Notes under the pieces: generated by a model
What the model was told of the DNA's origin: nothing
Databases searched by the model: none
What the model saw: only the letters and a program-made list of their open reading frames with translations
In this document: one piece after another, positions 37,345 through 42,301 of the stretch
How the letters are laid out: every line of letters starts with the position of its first letter
How positions within the stretch are numbered: position 1 is the stretch's first letter
Made by a program: the position numbers and the translations under genes
DNA from: Rhodococcus sp. JCM 9791
Lineage (GTDB): Bacteria > Actinomycetota > Actinomycetes > Mycobacteriales > Mycobacteriaceae
Length of the DNA: 42,301 nucleotides
NCBI GenBank assembly: GCA_001312645.1
Contig: BBEG01000010.1
Location: 1 to 42,301, forward strand
Reading direction: 5' to 3'

Positions 37345-37620
37345 ACCCATCGCAGGCACGCAAATCATCGAAACCGTTTCGCCGACCTCATCGACGGGCC
37401 CCGGCGCACATGCCGCCGGGGAAGTTGGGGGCGAACTCCGCCTGGGTGCTCTGCTCGGCGATCGCCCACAATCTGCTGCGCGCTACCGGCGTTGTTGCAG
37501 GTGGTGGGCATGATCGCGCCCGTGAATCGACGCTACGACGCAAGATCGTCCGCCTTCCCGCAACGAAAGGCTGATCTCGTTGCTGGCGTTGACAAATGGA
37601 TTGTCTTCTTACCACACTGA
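37345..37620 (+). pseudogene. IS1380-type transposase C-terminal fragment
   Basis: FADLIDGP, then AHMPPGKLGANSAWVLCSAI, AHNLLRATGVVAG and ESTLRRKIVRLPA match the conserved C-terminal part of IS1380 transposases (the GxxxANxAWxxxxxIAHNLxRA block), ending KWIVFLPH at 37620 in another frame. Only about 90 residues of roughly 450 remain, split by shifts. It lies where the conservon partner genes would be expected, so an insertion and deletion here may have removed them. Confidence 0.6.
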
Positions 37621-38244
37621 TCGACAAAGATCTGCGACGGGGATGGTCAGTCCGACAGCTACGAGAAGTTGCTTCAGGTGACAGTCGCCTGAAGCACGTA
37701 ACCCCCGTGCCCACCGTTCAGGGAAGCCCCGCCTTCCGTGTTGGCGTGTCCCCCGTACGGAGGTCGAGGGTGATGGAGGAGCGCGGCATCCGTATCCCCA
37801 GGGAGACTACAGTTCACATCTCGCCACATCGTAGCTATGCCCGCATCCTCCAATATTTCGTCGAGCCTGTCGGATATAATCAAGAATTCGCCCTGCCGCA
37901 GCTACACTCGGTAGCCAGATCATGTGGATGCTCGGCCAGGTCAAGGCCGCTTCCTGGCCGACGCGATCCGCTCGAGGACAGCACGATCCGGCACGACCGT
38001 TCCCGCATCGTCTGAATGATGGAGGATGGTTATTTCCACAGAGTTCCGGGCAACGGAACCGGAGGCTCGCCCCCGTGATCTGAACGAATTCCACCGCGGA
38101 TCTCGAAGTCCTGCCGGAACAATGAGGCGCTCCTCACCGGGTGGCCCGGACCTCTCGACGCGCCAGCTCAGGGTTCAAGCAGCTACCCAACCGGGTGGCC
38201 CGCCTGCGGATCGGGTGATCGCGTGGCACGGCCCGACCAAGTCC
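37621..38244. other. Stretch without a recognised gene
   Basis: No frame shows a known family. The 13-base sequence ACCGGGTGGCCCG is present twice, at 38136-38148 and 38190-38202. The region is probably debris beside the IS1380 relic. Confidence 0.35.
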
Positions 38245-38961
38245 TTACCGAGTAGTAAATGTTCCACCATTGACATGCAATGTCTGACCAGTTATGTGCG
38301 CAGCACCAGGTGACGCCAGAAACAGTGCCAGGGCAGCAATGTCGTCGGGTGAACCCCGACGGTTGTTCTGAGTAGCCGAGATGAGATCGCGTTCACGCTC
38401 TGCAGTCAGTTGGCCTTTGAAGAATTCCGTATCGGCGATGAATCCCGGGGATATCACGTTGGCGGTGATGCCCCGTTGACCGAGTGACTTGGCAAGTCCG
38501 ATGGTCCAGGAACTGACCGCGGCCTTGGCCGAACCGTAAGAACCCGCTCCGCTCTCGGCAGCGATCGAGCCGATATTGATGACGGTTCCACCGTTGGTCA
38601 GGCGTGGCCCCAATTCGGCGAACGTCAGCACCGCAGTGAGCACGTTGGCAATGTAGTTGTCCAGCCACTCATCTCGCACAGATTCAAGACCCGCTCGAGT
38701 GCCTCTACCGAACCCGATGTTGCCTCCAGCATTGTTGACGATGACATCCAGATCGCCCGGAAGTGTCTGTGCAAGAGCGGATATCTGCGCAGGATCGGCA
38801 TGATCACAGACCGCAAAATCGATGTCGAGTTCTTCAGCGGCTGCCCTCAGCGTTGCATCGGTCCGTCCTGTGATGATGATCCGCGCGTCACGCTCACGCC
38901 GAAACTCTCTGGCAATCGCCTTCCCGATGCCGGTGGCACCACCGGTGATCAGAACGTTCAC
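38245..38961 (-). CDS. Short-chain dehydrogenase/reductase (FabG-like)
   Basis: The intact 238-residue protein starts MNVLITGGATGIGKAIAREF with the GGxxxGxG cofactor motif. NNAGGNIGFG, INIGSIAAESG (Ser) and SYGSAKAAVSSWT (Tyr-x-x-x-Lys) are the classical SDR motifs, and the C-terminus ends ITGQTLHVNGGTFTTR. The length and motifs are those of ordinary NAD(P)-exchanging SDRs, without the insert of the mycofactocin group. It stands alone, facing the IS1380 debris. The ATG at 38961 follows AGGTGTAGTGA. Substrate unknown. Confidence 0.88.
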   Translation of the reverse strand: MNVLITGGATGIGKAIAREFRRERDARIIITGRTDATLRAAAEELDIDFAVCDHADPAQISALAQTLPGDLDVIVNNAGGNIGFGRGTRAGLESVRDEWLDNYIANVLTAVLTFAELGPRLTNGGTVINIGSIAAESGAGSYGSAKAAVSSWTIGLAKSLGQRGITANVISPGFIADTEFFKGQLTAERERDLISATQNNRRGSPDDIAALALFLASPGAAHITGQTLHVNGGTFTTR

Positions 38962-40194
38962 TACACCTCAACTTTCACATCGAAATACCTCACCCGCCAG
39001 GTGAGCGTTCAGACTCGCAAGAAGGGATCGCCGACTCCCCTCGGGCCACCGACCAATCGCGATCGAACGCGACAACAATTATGAACGCCGCCACTGCGAG
39101 AGAACACCCGCTGGTAGCACCATCTTCATGCCAGCGCCGGTCCCTCTGTCTCTAACAAATCGACTGCATGGAGGCCCGATTCCCTCTGGACGATAGGCGT
39201 CGTCAACATTTACGCCATCCTGACGACCCAGCGATACGGTCGGCGGAGTCCCTGAGATTGCACCCCCTGAGAGTGGACACCGGATTTCATGCGGCGAGTG
39301 CGAGCGTAGCGATACACCAATCGCCGTTGTAGAAACGTGCGGGCAGCGGCCTCTGTCGATTTCGACAGCCTGCTCACGGGCACCGTGGTGACGGACGGGT
39401 CTCCGTTGACTATGCCGAGCGCGTTGGCGGGGCCGGATGCGAGTTCTTCATCAGCACTCATGGAATTCGAAGAAGGGTTGAACCGCGCGCTGCGTGGACC
39501 AGCACCGACTTCGACTGATACAACAGGGGTCCATTGAGCTGCTTGAGACGGGAAGCCGGGCAATAGGCAGCTGACTCGCTCCTCTGCTTCAGGACCGTCT
39601 AGGACACTTTCTCCCCGGACGAGCGCGAAGTCCTCTTGGCATGCCATCGACGTTTACTTTCGGGTATCGGTCAACGTGGAGTCGCGCGTGTTCGCGATGC
39701 CCCCTCGGCCAATGTAAAAGGAATCATGTCAATCGGATCTTCCATCGCTTCACTCACTTTCGTGTCACAGTGACCGAATATTAAGTCCTGCGACCCATTC
39801 TGTCCATAGTGGCCTTGCAATAGATCGGCAGCGGATCAGCAGTGATGCAAGCGGACATACAAACCTCTCTGTAGACGAACACGCTCGTCCCTACCGACGG
39901 ACAGCTGATCTCCCTGCCGATGGACACGGGCCGGCGTTGTGTCCGTCCTGACAGACGCCCCTCCGGGGTTTGCTCGAGTCTTCGACCACCAACGAACGAC
40001 TCCCACCGGACGGATGCATGAAGAAGTCTGACAGGGACATCGTGGAAATTCTCGAGGTCTACGACACCACCGGCATCACGCACTCCGCCGCGCAGCTGGC
40101 GGTGAGGCCGCGTTCGCGCGTGGCGACGAGACCACCGAATCCTGGTCCGACCCAGGGGCCGACGCTTCGCGAGTGAGTGCTGTAGGTGGTGCGG
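38962..40194. other. 1.2-kb stretch without a recognised gene
   Basis: A short + frame at 39337-39537 (MRAAASVDFDSLLTGTVVTD) and its antisense are the most protein-like, but no family fits. GAGAGTGGACACCGG near 39271-39285 resembles an insertion-sequence end. The last 200 bases before 40194 lie downstream of the GntR gene. Taken together it looks like decayed mobile DNA. Confidence 0.35.
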
Positions 40195-40865
40195 TCAGGC
40201 GCTGTCCCCCAACAGAGTCGTGCGGACGTGCCGCAGATGCGTCCGCATCGCGGTACGGGCACTGTCCGGGTCCCGGTCGGCGATGGCGTCGACGATGTCC
40301 TCGTGCTCGCCGCAGTATTCGCGATGTAACTCCGGATTGAAGGTGCGTTTCTTCAGCCCGCCCCAGATCGGTTGTTGACGGCTGTCGATGAGGAGTTGAC
40401 TGACCCCGATCAGGACGATGTTGTGGGTGGCGAGCGCAAAACTATGGTGCAGCGCGGTGTCCCACCTCTCGAACTCTTCCGAGGATCGGGCGCCGTCGCC
40501 GCCGCGCAGGCAACGCCGCATTTCCTCGATGTCGTCGCGAGTCGCTGCGGCGACGGCGAGTGGGAGCAGTTCCGGTTCGAGGATCAGCCGCGAGCTCATG
40601 ATCTCGCTGGGGCTGGGATGGTTCGCCGTTTCCGCAGCCGCGGATTCACTCGGGGCGAGAACGTGCCCCGGCCGACGTGGCGCACCACGATTCCCCGGTG
40701 TTCGAGGTCCTCGAGGACGGATCGGACCACGGCTCGGCTGACACCGGCTTCGGCGGCCAGTTCGCGCTCGGTCGGCAGCTTGTCCCCCGGGCCCAACTGG
40801 TGTTCGGAGACGAGGTGTTCGATGTGCCGCAGAGCGGCCGCTGTAGGTCCCACAGCCAAGGTCAC
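40195..40865 (-). pseudogene. FadR-type GntR regulator (one frameshift)
   Basis: The GTG at 40865 with GAGGAG upstream is the likely start (VTLAVGPTAAALRHIEHLVS); a longer frame to 40946 would cover the candidate operator. The winged helix reads LPTERELAAEAGVSRAVVRS, then GIVVRHVGRGTF. Near 40652 one base is lost in a C run; the protein continues SESAAAETANHPSPSEIMSS and then the FCD ligand domain (EEMRRCLRGGDG, HHSFALATHN, HREYCGEHEDIVDAIADRDP with metal-site His residues). About 223 residues repaired. It is divergent from the FAH-hydrolase gene and related to the IS-interrupted gene at 7320. Confidence 0.85.
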
Positions 40866-40883
40866 AACAACTCCTCTCGACGT

Positions 40884-41020
40884 ACCAATCGAACCAATTA
40901 TAGGGGTCTGATCTACACCCTCCCTGCCGACACAGCGAGAAATCAAGTGTTGACGATCACAGCGACCTCAACCTATCGTAACCAATAAGAACCTCATCTC
41001 GGTTTGGTCCACATTGGTTT
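40884..41020. promoter_or_regulatory. Divergent promoter with three GntR-type operator sites
   Basis: ACCAATCGAACCAAT (40884-40898), AACCTATCGTAACCAAT (40970-40986) and TTTGGTCCACATTGGTTT (41003-41020) are variants of one pattern, two ATTGGTT-like half sites. The first is almost the complement of the site at 7284 before the other GntR gene. They lie between the GntR start and the FAH-hydrolase start, so the repressor likely controls both genes. Confidence 0.6.
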
Positions 41021-41033
41021 CACAGGAGGTCTC

Positions 41034-42301
41034 ATGCGCTTCGCGCGGATTCAAGGTAAGAACGGCACGGTCGTCTGCGCCGTGGACGCGAACGGAGCTG
41101 CACTGCCCGTGCAGTTCGGTGACACCGGCGCCCAGTGCGCGAGCTGCAGGAGATCATCGCCGGCGGCCAGGCCGCACTCGGCCGACTGAGCACCAGCACC
41201 CCCGCCGAGGGCGGCAAACTGCTCGCCCCTATCACCCCGCACCGCAACGTGTTCTGCGTCGGCCGGAACTACTCCGAACACGCCGCCGAGTTCGCCAAGA
41301 GCGGGTTCGACGCCACCGGCTCCGCGGACGGCCAGCACGTGCCGCAGTACCCGGTGGTCTTCACCAAGCCCGCCGCCACCGTCATCGCCTCCGGCGACCC
41401 GATCGACCCGCACACCGATATCACCTCGGCCCTGGACTACGAGGGCGAGATCGGCATCATCATCGGCAAGCGCGCCTCCAAGGTCAGCCGCGACGACGCA
41501 ATGGACTACGTGTGGGGCTACACCCTCATCAACGACGTCACCGCCCGCGACCTGCAGCGCGACCACAAGCAGTGGTTCATCGGCAAGTCCCTCGACACCT
41601 TCTGCCCGCTCGGCCCCTGGGCCGTCACCGCGGACGAGATCGACATCAACGACCTGCAGCTGCAGACCCGCGTCAACGGCGAGTTGCGGCAGGACACCAA
41701 CACCGCCCAGCTCATCTTCGACGTGCCCACCATCATCGAGACGCTCTCGGCGGGCATCACCCTCGAACCCGGTGACGTGATCGCTACCGGCACCCCGGTC
41801 GGAGTCGGCATCGGCTTCGACCCGCCGAAGTACCTGGTCGAGGGCGACGAAGTGATCGTCTCGGCACCCGGCCTCGGCGAGCTGCGCAACAGCATCGGCA
41901 TTCCTGCCGCCGTGGACCACCTCACCCTGGCAGGAACCAGCGAGCTGTTCGTCGAGAAGACCGGCAGCGGACCCGCGGTCGTGCTGATCCACGGCCTCGG
42001 CGGTGCGACCACCGTGTACGAGCCGCAGGTCACGGCGCTCGCCGAAACCCACACCGTGCTGCGCTACGACCTGTCCGGTCACGGCCGCTCCCCGTTCGCC
42101 GGGCCCGCGAGCATCGACAACTGGGTCGAGGAATTGCGCGCGCTGCTCGACACCGAGGGCATCGAGCAGACCGCCCTGGTCGCGCACTCGATGGGCACCC
42201 TGGTAGCGAACACCTTCGCCGCCAAGTACCGCAGCGTGTCAGCAAGGTCGCGCTCCTCGGCGCGGTCCGCGCTCAGCCGGAGGCAGCCAAGACCGCCACC
42301 C
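41034..42301 (+). CDS. Fumarylacetoacetate-hydrolase / alpha-beta-hydrolase fusion (3' end off the window, two frameshifts)
   Basis: The ATG at 41034 has a near-perfect AGGAGGT site. After a one-base loss near 41137, one frame runs uninterrupted for over 1 kb. Residues about 70-290 are an FAH domain: VFCVGRNYSEHAAEF, the metal-site ALDYEGEIGIIIGKRA and GYTLINDVTARDLQ, and GDVIATGTPVGVG. Without a stop or new start it continues through LTLAGTSELFVEKTGSG into an alpha/beta hydrolase: VVLIHGLGGATTVYEPQ (oxyanion loop), LRYDLSGHGRSPF and the nucleophile elbow VAHSMGTLVA. A further base is lost near 42232 (KY, then RVSKVALLGAV). FAH enzymes cleave C-C bonds of diketo acids; hydrolases like this act on lactones or ring-cleavage products. 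It is divergent from a GntR gene with three shared operator sites. Confidence 0.75.

Noticed and set aside
41051-42187. 378-codon open frame on the - strand
   Set aside because: Antisense of the FAH-hydrolase fusion; long because of the strong G/C third-position bias.
2640-42232. Programmed frameshifting as the reason for the many frame changes
   Set aside because: The sites share no slippery heptamer or downstream structure and occur in enzymes never known to use recoding. Only the IS3 orfA/orfB overlap is a fair candidate.

Overview
The window looks like an accessory, mobile-element-rich segment of an actinobacterial genome of the Rhodococcus/Mycobacteriales type, either a chromosomal island or a large plasmid. 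The evidence is high G+C with strong G/C third-position bias, an EspR-like regulator, a WhiB-like protein, mycofactocin-type short-chain dehydrogenases, paired P450s and [3Fe-4S] ferredoxins, and IS701, IS3 and IS1380 transposases. No rRNA, tRNA or CRISPR array was recognised.

Layout. 1-0.8 kb: the 5' part of an IS701-type transposase running off the left edge. 0.8-5.7 kb: a plasmid- or integrative-element-like block with an EspR-like regulator, a tandem-HTH regulator, a WhiB-like zinc/iron cysteine protein and several small unrecognised genes. 5.7-7.3 kb: little coding capacity, with a relic of a transposon-type AAA ATPase and several palindromes. 7.3-9.1 kb: a FadR-type GntR gene cut by a complete IS3-family element. 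9.1-10.7 kb: mostly empty, plus a decayed RsbW-like anti-sigma factor. 10.8-21.1 kb: a catabolic cluster, mainly on the + strand: TetR, zinc alcohol dehydrogenase relic, tandem carboxymuconolactone-decarboxylase (CMD) protein, peptide-type substrate-binding lipoprotein, TetR, mycofactocin-type SDR, aldehyde dehydrogenase, ferredoxin, P450 and a second SDR. 22.4-29.5 kb: a - strand operon converging on it: molybdenum hydroxylase large, FAD and 2Fe-2S subunits, a CoxG-like protein, a third mycofactocin-type SDR and a second substrate-binding lipoprotein. 30-33.7 kb: P450, TetR and ferredoxin, and an aminoglycoside-phosphotransferase-fold kinase. 33.7-37.6 kb: an IS3 relic, a conservon-type (CvnA-like) sensor kinase and an IS1380 relic. 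38.2-39 kb: an intact SDR. 40.2 kb to the end: a second GntR gene divergent from a fumarylacetoacetate-hydrolase/alpha-beta-hydrolase fusion.

How the genes may work together. The central arms look like a pathway for uptake or sensing and stepwise oxidation of an alicyclic or terpenoid-like compound: P450 or Mo-hydroxylase hydroxylation, alcohol oxidation by nicotinoprotein-type SDRs that need mycofactocin, aldehyde oxidation and later steps. The substrate cannot be read from the sequence. The terminal FAH-hydrolase fusion would suit C-C bond and lactone hydrolysis in a ring-cleavage pathway.

A caution runs through the whole window. Most long genes are broken by one or more single-base shifts, nearly all of them losses of one base, often in G or C runs. 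The broken halves are otherwise well conserved, so many entries typed as pseudogenes here may be intact genes carrying consensus errors.
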